Source: CAG-841 sp963656825 (GTDB lineage: Bacteria; Bacillota; Clostridia; Oscillospirales; CAG-272). From it: 64,000 nucleotides of DNA. Both the position numbers and the translations under genes were made by a program. The first letter of the stretch is position 1. Every line of letters begins with the position of its first letter. The notes beneath the pieces were generated by a model. The model searched no databases. It was not told the origin of the DNA and was given only the letters and a program-made list of their open reading frames with translations. The DNA lies in NCBI GenBank assembly GCA_963656825.1, contig CAVKJG010000003.1:3642-67641 (forward strand), in the 5' to 3' direction. This document shows, piece by piece, positions 26,029-33,319 of this stretch.

Positions 26029-27046
26029 AATATCGCTTGACAAGCTGAATTCGCTTTTCTCCGCCATAGCGGAAAATGAAACGCTTTATCTGCCCGTCGA
26101 TACAAAAGCGGGCGCAAGCTATGAAAAATGGCACGACGGCGCAGTCCTTTCGGACGCGCTCAACACCGTAAGAAGCGCAAAGGATTTCTTCTTTCCGCAG
26201 ACGGAAAATCTTATGGATTTCAAGGTTGAAGGAAAGAATATTGAAATTATCGATACAAGAGAGGAATGCGAGGATTTCGTTATTTTCGGAGTGCGCGCAT
26301 GCGACGTCAAGAGCTTTGAGGTTCTCGACAGAGTTTTCCTTTCCGAGCCTGTTGACAGCTACTACAAAAACCGTCGCGAGCACGGCGTTATAATGTCGCT
26401 CGCCTGCACAAAACCGCACGAAACGTGCTTCTGCGGCACTTTCGGCATAGACGCTTCGTCGCCTGAAGGCGATATCGTCTGCCACAAGACAGATGACGCC
26501 CTCTATATGGACGCAAAGACCGAAAAGGGCGAAGCTCTTCTTTCAAGGCTTTCTGCCGTTACGGAAGAAACCGACGATAAAGCCGTTGAAGAACAGAAGA
26601 AAGTCACAAAGGAGAGACTTGCAAGGCTCCCGCTCGCAAGCCTTTCGGCGGACAGCTTCGGCGCCGGCAAAACAGAAGAGTTCTTCGGCGCTCCCGAATG
26701 GAAGGAGCTTTCTCAGTCATGTCTCGGATGCGGAACATGCACGTTCGTATGCCCCACTTGTCAGTGCTACGATATAAAGGATTTCAACACAGGTCACGGA
26801 GTAAAGCGTTTCCGCTGCTGGGACTCGTGCATGTATTCGGACTTTACAAAAATGTCCGCAGGTCAGCCGAGACTTACTCAGCTTGAACGCTTCCGTCAGA
26901 GATTTATGCATAAACTTGTGTATTATCCCACAAACAACGACGGACTTTTCTCGTGCGTCGGCTGCGGCAGATGTATTTCAAAATGTCCCATTCAGATGAA
27001 TATTGTAAAGGTAATGAAAAAGCTGGGAGGAAACAAAAATGATTGA
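26021..27046 (+). CDS. AsrA-like 4Fe-4S protein of the Flx module
   Basis: This 341-residue protein is similar to the A subunit of anaerobic sulfite reductase, a family also used in Flx modules. It has CLGCGTCTFVCPTCQCYD and FSCVGCGRCISKCP cluster motifs in the last 120 residues. There is no AsrC (sirohaem) gene nearby, so sulfite reduction is unlikely. The ATG at 26021 has AAAGAGGTG immediately upstream and overlaps the previous gene by 8 bases; a GTG three codons earlier is the alternative. Confidence 0.82.
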   Translation: MRKISLDKLNSLFSAIAENETLYLPVDTKAGASYEKWHDGAVLSDALNTVRSAKDFFFPQTENLMDFKVEGKNIEIIDTREECEDFVIFGVRACDVKSFEVLDRVFLSEPVDSYYKNRREHGVIMSLACTKPHETCFCGTFGIDASSPEGDIVCHKTDDALYMDAKTEKGEALLSRLSAVTEETDDKAVEEQKKVTKERLARLPLASLSADSFGAGKTEEFFGAPEWKELSQSCLGCGTCTFVCPTCQCYDIKDFNTGHGVKRFRCWDSCMYSDFTKMSAGQPRLTQLERFRQRFMHKLVYYPTNNDGLFSCVGCGRCISKCPIQMNIVKVMKKLGGNKND

Positions 27047-27872
27047 TGTAAAAGAACCTCTTATCCCCAAAATAGGCGTCGTTACCGATATACGCATAGA
27101 CACTCCCGACGTAAAGACATTCAGAGTTGTGACACCCGACGGCAAAAAAGCCTTTGAGCATAAGCCCGGTCAGTGCGCGATGCTTTCGATTCCCGGCGTG
27201 GGAGAAGCGATGTTTTCAATAACCTCCTCGCCGACAAACGAAGAATTTATGGAATTTTCCATTAAAAAATGCGGCTGCGTCACAAAGTGGCTTCACTCAA
27301 TGGAGGTAGGTCAGCAGATAACGATAAGAGGACCCTACGGAAGACCCTTCCCCGTGGATACGGAATTTGTCGGTCACGATATGCTCTTTATCGCGGGCGG
27401 TATCGGACTTGCTCCGCTCCGCTCGGTAATAAACTACTGCCGTCACTACCGCGACCGCTACGGAAAGATAGACATAGTCTACGGATCACGTAGCATGCAG
27501 GACCTTGTCGATTACAAAGAAATAATCGACGAATGGGCAAATGACGCCGGCGTGACCGTTCATCTGACGATCGACCGCGAACAGCCCGAATGGTCGGGAC
27601 ACGTCGGATTTGTGCCGAACTATGTAAAAGAACTCGGATTTTCTCCGGACAAAATTGCTATTCTCTGCGGTCCTCCGATAATGATCAAGTTCACCCTTGC
27701 GGGACTTACAGAGCTCGGCTTTGAAAAAACCCAGGTCTACACAACGCTTGAGCTTCGTATGAAATGCGGAATAGGCAAGTGCGGAAGATGCAACGTCGGA
27801 GCAAAATATGTCTGCAAGGACGGACCTGTATTCCGTCTTGACGAGCTTGACGAGCTTCCGAATGAATATTGA
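27039..27872 (+). CDS. FlxA/AsrB-like FAD and NAD(P)H-binding oxidoreductase
   Basis: This 277-residue flavoprotein has a ferredoxin-NADP reductase fold. The FAD-binding region includes FSITSSP, the nucleotide-binding motif is IAGGIGLAPLRSV, and the CGPPIM segment binds NAD(P)H. A C-terminal 2Fe-2S motif uses Cys243, 248, 251 and 259. It is the predicted entry point for NADH or NADPH electrons. The same family includes AsrB and dihydroorotate dehydrogenase electron-transfer subunits, but the position in the hdr operon favours a FlxA role. It overlaps the AsrA-like gene by 8 bases. Confidence 0.87.
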   Translation: MIDVKEPLIPKIGVVTDIRIDTPDVKTFRVVTPDGKKAFEHKPGQCAMLSIPGVGEAMFSITSSPTNEEFMEFSIKKCGCVTKWLHSMEVGQQITIRGPYGRPFPVDTEFVGHDMLFIAGGIGLAPLRSVINYCRHYRDRYGKIDIVYGSRSMQDLVDYKEIIDEWANDAGVTVHLTIDREQPEWSGHVGFVPNYVKELGFSPDKIAILCGPPIMIKFTLAGLTELGFEKTQVYTTLELRMKCGIGKCGRCNVGAKYVCKDGPVFRLDELDELPNEY

Positions 27873-27891
27873 TAAAAAGGAGATATACAGC

Positions 27892-28566
27892 ATGGAAAAT
27901 ATGGTTGATATATATTTGTTCGGCAAGAAATATTCCGTTCCGGACGATCTGACTATAATGCGCGCAATGGAATATGCGGGATATCAGCTTGTGCGCGGCT
28001 GCGGATGCCGTAACGGCTTCTGCGGAGCGTGCGCGACTATTTACCGCATAAAAGGCGACAGAACTCTTCGCACCTGTCTTGCCTGTCAGACGAAGGTTGA
28101 AAACAATATGTATATTGCGACTCTTCCCTTCTTCCCGCTCATAAAGCAGGTTTACGACATTGAAAAAATAAAGCCCACAGAGCAGATAATGATGCAGCTT
28201 TATCCCGAAATATACGCCTGCGTAGGCTGTAACGCCTGCACAAAGGCTTGTCCGCAGGGATTAAACGTTATGCAGTACATCGCATACGCTCAGCGCGGCG
28301 AATATGAAAAATGCGCCGAAGAATCGTTTGACTGCGTTATGTGCGGAATATGCTCGTCGCGTTGTCCTGCCGGAATATCTCATCCGCAGGTGGCAATGCT
28401 CGCGCGCCGACTGAACGGCAAATATCTCGCGCCGAAGTCCGAGCATCTTGAAAATCGCGTAAAAGAGATAAAGGACGGCACATTTACGGAGCTTATAGAA
28501 GCGCTTATGGGCAAGCCCGTGGAGGAGCTCAAAGAGCTTTACAACAACAGAGATATTGAAAAATAA
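27892..28566 (+). CDS. FrdB-like iron-sulfur subunit (soluble fumarate reductase)
   Basis: This 224-residue protein has an N-terminal 2Fe-2S domain (Cys37/39, 44, 47 and 62/65) and two four-cysteine ferredoxin motifs: Cys110, 113, 116, 120 and Cys148, 151, 154, 158. Ordinary FrdB/SdhB has one 4Fe-4S and one 3Fe-4S cluster and binds quinone; here the last motif has four cysteines. The layout resembles the N-terminal half of methanogen TfrB (thiol:fumarate reductase), whose C-terminal half is HdrB-like; here HdrB is a separate gene. I use the ATG at 27892, with AAAAAGGAGA upstream; an in-frame start at 27808 would overlap the flavoprotein gene. Confidence 0.82.
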   Translation: MENMVDIYLFGKKYSVPDDLTIMRAMEYAGYQLVRGCGCRNGFCGACATIYRIKGDRTLRTCLACQTKVENNMYIATLPFFPLIKQVYDIEKIKPTEQIMMQLYPEIYACVGCNACTKACPQGLNVMQYIAYAQRGEYEKCAEESFDCVMCGICSSRCPAGISHPQVAMLARRLNGKYLAPKSEHLENRVKEIKDGTFTELIEALMGKPVEELKELYNNRDIEK

Positions 28567-28580
28567 GGAGGGCGGAAAGA

Positions 28581-30176
28581 ATGTATTCGGAAAAATTTCA
28601 GAAATCGCTTGCTGCCGTAGAAGAGGCAAGAGAAGCAAACATAGCGTATGAACCCGCCCGTATGACCGCAAAGGAAAAGGATGAGCTGCTTGCGGCATAT
28701 CATCCCGACTATAAAAAAAGCGAGTTTGCAACGCTTAAAATCGGAGCAAACAAGGGCGAGGATGTTCCCCACGAGCTTTGCGAAATGCTTCAGGCTCACA
28801 GCCGCATTTCAGCCTCCGACGTTGACCTTTCGGACGTAACGTATGACGTTGACGTTCTTATAATCGGCGGCGGCGGCGCAGGCGCTTCTGCGGCTATCGA
28901 AGCCGATAATGTCGGCGCAAAGACAATGATAGTTACAAAGCTCCGCATAGGCGACGCAAACACAATGATGGCTGAGGGCGGAATTCAGGCGGCTGACAAG
29001 CCCGGAGATTCTCCTGCCATACATTTTCTTGACGCTTTCGGCGGCGGTCACTTTGCCGCAAAAAGAGAGCTTCTCGAAAAGCTCGTCTGCGACGCTCCCG
29101 AGGCTATTCAGTGGCTCAACAACCTCGGCGTTGAGTTCGACAAGGCTCCCGACGGCACAATGATAACGACTCACGGCGGCGGTACGTCGCGCAAGCGTAT
29201 GCACGCCGCAAAGGACTATTCCGGCGCGGAAATAATGAGAACGCTTCGTGACGAGGTTCTCAATCGCGGAATACCCGTTGTCGATTTTACCTCGGCAATT
29301 GAGCTTATTCTCGACGAAAACGGCAAGGCTGCCGGTGCGGTTCTTATGAATATGGAAACAAAAGAGCTTATGGTCGCAAGAGCAAAAACAGTTATCATTG
29401 CGACAGGCGGCGCAGGACGTATGCACTATCAGGGCTTCCCCACGTCAAACCATTACGGCGCGACGGCGGACGGCCTTGTTCTCGGCTACAGAGTCGGCGC
29501 AAAGCTGCTCTATGCCGATACGCTTCAGTATCACCCGACGGGCGCGGCGTTTCCTCAGCAGATATTCGGCGCGCTTGTAACGGAAAAGGTTCGTTCGCTC
29601 GGCGCAAAGCTCGTAAACCGCGACGGTAAAGTATTTATGCATCCGCTTGAAACGCGCGACGTTGCGGCGGCGTCGATAATAAGAGAATGCTCCGACCGCG
29701 ACGAAGGCATTGATACCGGCAACGGCAAAGCCGTATGGCTCGATACGCCGATGATTGAAAAAATCGGCGGAAAGGGCACAATCGAACGCAGAATCCCCGC
29801 GATGATGCGTATGTTCGGTAGCTACGGCATCGACATAAGAAAAGAGCCTATCCTCGTTTATCCGACGCTCCATTATCAGAACGGCGGACTTGACATTGAC
29901 GCAAGCGGTATGACGACAAACGTTGAAAACCTCTTCGTCGCAGGCGAGGCTGTCGGCGGAATTCACGGCAGAAATCGTCTGATGGGCAATTCTCTGCTCG
30001 ATATAATCGTTTTCGGAAGAAGCGCCGGAAGAAACGCCGCCGAAAAGTCAAAGGACGTAAAGGTCGGCACGCTCACGCTTGACCATATCGCAAAATTCGA
30101 CGCGGAGCGCGAGGCGGCAGGTATCGTTACGGACGCCGTTTCACCCAAGCTCCTGCCCGATTACAGAAGAAAATAA
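28581..30176 (+). CDS. Soluble fumarate reductase flavoprotein subunit (FrdA/TfrA-like)
   Basis: This 531-residue flavoprotein would reduce fumarate to succinate. It has the FAD motif GGGGAG (residues 96-101), catalytic-region Arg359 (ETRD), His431 (YPTLHY) and Arg466 (HGRNRL), matching the substrate-binding residues of FrdA. At the position where membrane FrdA attaches FAD through His, it has Asn127 (DANTMMAEGG), so FAD should be non-covalent. The first 85 residues are an extra N-terminal segment not found in standard FrdA, possibly for docking. There is no membrane anchor gene. L-aspartate oxidase and APS reductase are related, but the neighbours favour fumarate reductase. Confidence 0.85.
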   Translation: MYSEKFQKSLAAVEEAREANIAYEPARMTAKEKDELLAAYHPDYKKSEFATLKIGANKGEDVPHELCEMLQAHSRISASDVDLSDVTYDVDVLIIGGGGAGASAAIEADNVGAKTMIVTKLRIGDANTMMAEGGIQAADKPGDSPAIHFLDAFGGGHFAAKRELLEKLVCDAPEAIQWLNNLGVEFDKAPDGTMITTHGGGTSRKRMHAAKDYSGAEIMRTLRDEVLNRGIPVVDFTSAIELILDENGKAAGAVLMNMETKELMVARAKTVIIATGGAGRMHYQGFPTSNHYGATADGLVLGYRVGAKLLYADTLQYHPTGAAFPQQIFGALVTEKVRSLGAKLVNRDGKVFMHPLETRDVAAASIIRECSDRDEGIDTGNGKAVWLDTPMIEKIGGKGTIERRIPAMMRMFGSYGIDIRKEPILVYPTLHYQNGGLDIDASGMTTNVENLFVAGEAVGGIHGRNRLMGNSLLDIIVFGRSAGRNAAEKSKDVKVGTLTLDHIAKFDAEREAAGIVTDAVSPKLLPDYRRK

Positions 30177-30202
30177 TTTACAAAAAAGGCGGTTAACTCA
30201 AA

Positions 30203-30529
30203 ATGAATATTACTGATCTGCTCGAAGCTTTAACTATATTCTGCTTTGGTCTTTCATGGCCGATATCAATAAGAAAATCGTGGACATCACGCACGGCGAA
30301 AGGCAAAAGTCTTTTCTTTGAGATATTCCTTCTCATAGGCTATGCCTGCGGTATTGCAAGAAAGATAATACAGACAGTCGACGGAAGCTCCGGTTTCCTT
30401 TTCTGGCTCAGCTTTTTCTTCTATGTGCTCAACTTCATTGAAATTTCAATCGACGTTGCGCTCTATTTCAGAAACAAAAAGCTCGACGAAGAAGCCGATC
30501 TTCTTGCGGCAGAAAACAAGAAAGCATAA
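30203..30529 (+). CDS. Small PQ-loop/SemiSWEET-like membrane protein
   Basis: This 108-residue protein has three predicted transmembrane helices (about residues 8-26, 40-58 and 66-90) and a positively charged segment with conserved-looking IRKSWTSRTAKGKS. Three helices and a PQ-loop-type first helix suggest the SemiSWEET group, which forms dimeric transporters, but I cannot confirm the family. It is the last gene of the redox operon, 26 bases after the flavoprotein gene and just before the terminator. A role in transport linked to fumarate or succinate is speculation. Confidence 0.7.
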   Translation: MNITDLLEALTIFCFGLSWPISIRKSWTSRTAKGKSLFFEIFLLIGYACGIARKIIQTVDGSSGFLFWLSFFFYVLNFIEISIDVALYFRNKKLDEEADLLAAENKKA

Positions 30530-30537
30530 GACAAAAA

Positions 30538-30575
30538 AACTCCGACAGTGTAAACGCTGTCGGAGTTTTTGTTTT
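30538..30575. terminator. Terminator of the redox operon
   Basis: A 10-bp perfect stem, ACTCCGACAG (30539-30548) with CTGTCGGAGT (30557-30566), is followed by TTTTGTTTT. The A-run on the left would let it also stop transcription of the converging PAP2 gene. Confidence 0.88.
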
Positions 30576-30593
30576 ACTTATGAAAATCGTCTT

Positions 30594-31265
30594 TTATGCC
30601 GTCTTTTTCTTTTTGAAAACACCCTTGTAAATTATCGCCCACCAGATGAACCCGAGAGGAATCGCTACGAAAATATCAAGTATGGAATGCTGCTTTACAA
30701 ACACCGTTGACATACATATAAGCACACCCAATATTATCGAAAGCGCGACAAGCCACTTGCGGTTTTTAAGCGATTTGCAGTCAAGCACGGCAAAATCTAT
30801 CGCCATCGCACCGAAAACGTGCGCGCTCGGCAAGACGTTTGTATATGTATCGGCGGTGTAAATACGCTTCATCGCAAAACAGAAAATGTTTTCTTCACCC
30901 GTTATATCGGGGCGCATATCCTGATAATTGGGAAACACCGCGCAGATTATTATCATCGTAAAGAATGTAGCGCCGATGTATATCATATATTTTTTGAAGC
31001 CCTCGGCGTCGCGGAACATAAGATATATGCCTATTGCGGCAAGCGCGGGATACCAAAGATAATAAGCTATCGCAAAATATTCGCAAAAAGGTATCATATC
31101 GTCAAGCGGTATATGCGAAAGGAACATTTTGTCTGCGGGAAAATCGTTTGAGATTATTTTTTCAAGAATAAAAAAGGCTATGAGATAAGCCGGAAAAATG
31201 AGCGTATACCAAAGGTGCTTATAATATTTGTTTTTTATGGGGTGGGAATTTATTTCATCTGTCAT
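30594..31265 (-). CDS. PAP2 superfamily membrane protein
   Basis: This 223-residue integral membrane protein has about six hydrophobic segments. The phosphatase/phosphotransferase motif is split between LPSAHV near residue 140 and STVFVKQHSILD near 188, so the catalytic histidines and aspartate are present. PAP2 proteins remove phosphate from lipid phosphates or transfer lipid head groups; the substrate is not clear here. It has its own promoter and a strong AAGGAGG ribosome site. Confidence 0.8.
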   Translation of the reverse strand: MTDEINSHPIKNKYYKHLWYTLIFPAYLIAFFILEKIISNDFPADKMFLSHIPLDDMIPFCEYFAIAYYLWYPALAAIGIYLMFRDAEGFKKYMIYIGATFFTMIIICAVFPNYQDMRPDITGEENIFCFAMKRIYTADTYTNVLPSAHVFGAMAIDFAVLDCKSLKNRKWLVALSIILGVLICMSTVFVKQHSILDIFVAIPLGFIWWAIIYKGVFKKKKTA

Positions 31266-31294
31266 AATCTGCCTCCTTGATTTGCCACGCTATA

Positions 31295-31324
31295 AGAATA
31301 TCATATTTCGGGGCATGATGTCAA
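31295..31324 (-). promoter_or_regulatory. Promoter for the PAP2 gene
   Basis: On the minus strand TTGACA (31324-31319) and an extended -10, TGATATTCT with TATTCT at 31300-31295, are 18 bases apart. The same -10 occurs in the invertible promoter at 40851. Confidence 0.75.
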
Positions 31325-31346
31325 TAGACGATTTTTTTATTTTGTA

Positions 31347-31375
31347 TTGTAAAACTGCACAATTTATGATATTAT
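31347..31375 (+). promoter_or_regulatory. Promoter for the MBL nuclease gene
   Basis: TTGTAA at 31347-31352 and TATTAT at 31370-31375 are 17 bases apart, with TGA before the -10. TATAAT three bases further on is an alternative -10. Confidence 0.6.
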
Positions 31376-31401
31376 AATCTTTGAAAGGAAGGTGAAAACC
31401 G

Positions 31402-33033
31402 TTGAAAATCACATTTATAGGTGCGGCGCACGAAGTAACAGGCTCCTGCACGCTTGTCGAAGCTGCGGGAAAAAAGTTCCTTGTAGACTGCGGCATGGAG
31501 CAGGGTCCCGATATATATGAAAATCGCGAGCTTACCGTTTCGCCCGCCGATATCGACTTTGTGTTTCTCACTCACGCTCATATAGACCATTCGGGTAAGC
31601 TTCCGCTTCTTGTAAAGAACGGCTTTCACGGAAAAATATATTCGACCGACGCAACGCGCAGACTTTGCTCTGTAATGCTTGCGGATTCGGCGCACATTCA
31701 GACGTCGGATGCCGAATGGAAAAACCGTCGTGCGTCGCGCTCGGGCGGTGCGGAATACGAACCGCTATATACGCAAAAGGACGTAGATTCCACAATGGCT
31801 CTGTTTGAGTCGTTCGGATACGGAATGGAGTTCTTCATCGCCGACGGAATAGTGGCAAGCTTTTTCGATTCGGGTCACCTTCTCGGCTCGGCGTCGATAA
31901 AATTTCGTCTTACGGAAGGCAAGCGCGAATGCACCGTCATCTTCTCCGGAGATATCGGAAACTCGGAAAGACCGCTTCTCCGCGATCCGCAGATGCCGGA
32001 CGAAGCCGACGTCGTTATAATAGAATCCACCTACGGCGACAGAACTCATGACCAAAAACGTCCCGACTACGAACAAAAGCTTATTCAGCTGATAACCGAA
32101 ACCTTCGATAAGGGCGGAAACCTTGTTATTCCGTCGTTTGCGGTAGGCAGAACGCAGGAGCTTTTATATATGCTCCGTAATATAAAAGAGCGCAAAGCCG
32201 TAAATTACGATTTCCCCGTGTATCTCGACAGCCCGCTTGCGATCGAAGCGACAAAAATATACGCTTCGCCCGATATGCAGGAATATTACGACGACGAAAC
32301 TCTCGCCCTTCTCGCCAAGGATATAAACCCCATAACCTTTGAAGGTCTTCACCTGAGCGTGACGACGGAGGATTCAAAAGCCATAAATTCCGACCCCGCT
32401 CCGAAGGTCATAATCGCCTCGTCCGGAATGTGCGAAGCCGGCAGAATACGTCATCATCTGAAGCATAATCTGTGGCGTCCCGAATGTACCGTGCTTTTCA
32501 TAGGCTATCAGGTAGAAGGCACGCTCGGACGCAGGCTTCTTAACGGAGAAAAATTCGTAAATCTTTTCGGCGAGGATGTAAAGGTTGCGGCAAAGATCGA
32601 CAGGCTTGACGGTATCTCCGCCCACGCCGACAAGGACGGACTTCTTGCGTGGCTCGGCGCAATGGAAAAACGTCCGCGCCGCGTTTATGTAAATCACGGC
32701 GATGACACAGCCTGCGAGGTGCTTTCCAAAGCAATAAACGCAAAGCTGCTTATTAAAGCGCTTGCGCCCTTCAGCGGCGGCACATACGACCTTGTAACCG
32801 ACATATGCTCTGATCCCGGGAATATCCGCGCGCGCGCAAAGCGTCAGTCGCCGAAAGGCAAGAGCAATGCCTCGGTAGCATGGACAAAGCTTTTCGCCGC
32901 CGGAGTAAGACTCTCCTCGATAATTGAAAAAATGCGCGGCAAAAACAGCAAGGATATAGCAAAGCTTACAAGTCAGATAAACTCTCTGTGCGGAAAATGG
33001 GAAAAAACCGTGAAAACCCGCAAAAATAAATGA
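31402..33033 (+). CDS. MBL-fold beta-CASP ribonuclease-like protein
   Basis: This 543-residue protein has a metallo-beta-lactamase domain with the metal-binding motif THAHIDHSG (His58, His60, Asp62, His63), then a beta-CASP domain and the C-terminal RNA-specificity region (EGTLGRRLLNGEK, ISAHADKDGL, VNHGDD). Such proteins are RNA endo- or exonucleases related to archaeal CPSF. The last 75 residues are a basic tail. The start is a TTG with a near-perfect ribosome site (AAGGAAGGTGA) nine bases upstream. It appears monocistronic. Confidence 0.87.
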   Translation: MKITFIGAAHEVTGSCTLVEAAGKKFLVDCGMEQGPDIYENRELTVSPADIDFVFLTHAHIDHSGKLPLLVKNGFHGKIYSTDATRRLCSVMLADSAHIQTSDAEWKNRRASRSGGAEYEPLYTQKDVDSTMALFESFGYGMEFFIADGIVASFFDSGHLLGSASIKFRLTEGKRECTVIFSGDIGNSERPLLRDPQMPDEADVVIIESTYGDRTHDQKRPDYEQKLIQLITETFDKGGNLVIPSFAVGRTQELLYMLRNIKERKAVNYDFPVYLDSPLAIEATKIYASPDMQEYYDDETLALLAKDINPITFEGLHLSVTTEDSKAINSDPAPKVIIASSGMCEAGRIRHHLKHNLWRPECTVLFIGYQVEGTLGRRLLNGEKFVNLFGEDVKVAAKIDRLDGISAHADKDGLLAWLGAMEKRPRRVYVNHGDDTACEVLSKAINAKLLIKALAPFSGGTYDLVTDICSDPGNIRARAKRQSPKGKSNASVAWTKLFAAGVRLSSIIEKMRGKNSKDIAKLTSQINSLCGKWEKTVKTRKNK

Positions 33034-33042
33034 AAGCATAAG

Positions 33043-33070
33043 AAAATCCCGCAAAAATGCGGGATTTTCG
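33043..33070 (+). terminator. Intrinsic terminator after the MBL gene
   Basis: Stem AAAATCCCGCA (33043-33053) pairs with TGCGGGATTTT (33058-33068) around an AAAA loop. Confidence 0.82.
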
Positions 33071-33093
33071 GCTTATTTGCAATCACATTCCTA

Positions 33094-33123
33094 TTGACAG
33101 CGTATATATATATATGGTATAAT
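33094..33123 (+). promoter_or_regulatory. Strong promoter for the CNNM exporter leader
   Basis: Consensus TTGACA at 33094-33099 and consensus TATAAT at 33118-33123 are 18 bases apart. Transcription would start near 33130, leaving a 190-base leader. Confidence 0.85.
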
Positions 33124-33129
33124 ACATTT

Positions 33130-33263
33130 AATTACAGTAGTTGAAAGGATTTTTCAAGTGGAAAGCAGTACGGGCGACAGTCCTTACCGAAGTACATATT
33201 CGGAATACAGATAATATCGGCATAACCCGCTTATTTTTGAGGCTGACGGGCTATGCTTTTTTG
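33130..33263 (+). ncRNA. Candidate structured leader RNA with attenuator terminator
   Basis: This untranslated leader lies between a strong promoter and the CNNM-type ion exporter gene. It has a hairpin at 33141-33157 (TTGAAA/TTTCAA), a hairpin at 33187-33203 (CCGAA/TTCGG), a possible closing GTAC/GTAC pairing around 33169-33195, and a terminator-like hairpin at 33220-33256 (GCATA-CCCG with CGGG-TATGC, one mismatch) followed by six T. CGGG at 33171-33174 could pair with CCCG at 33226-33229 instead, giving an antiterminator. I do not recognise it as the yybP-ykoY, M-box, NiCo, ydaO or other riboswitch classes I know. It could also be an independent small RNA. Confidence 0.5.
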
Positions 33264-33319
33264 CGTTTTACTTGAAATTCATATAATAATTTTATTTTTT
33301 CCGGAGGAAAACATTTCTT

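Noticed and set aside
26021..27872. Anaerobic sulfite reductase subunits AsrA and AsrB
   Set aside because: The families match, but there is no sirohaem AsrC gene and the two genes are embedded in an hdr/flx operon, so an electron-transfer role is more likely.
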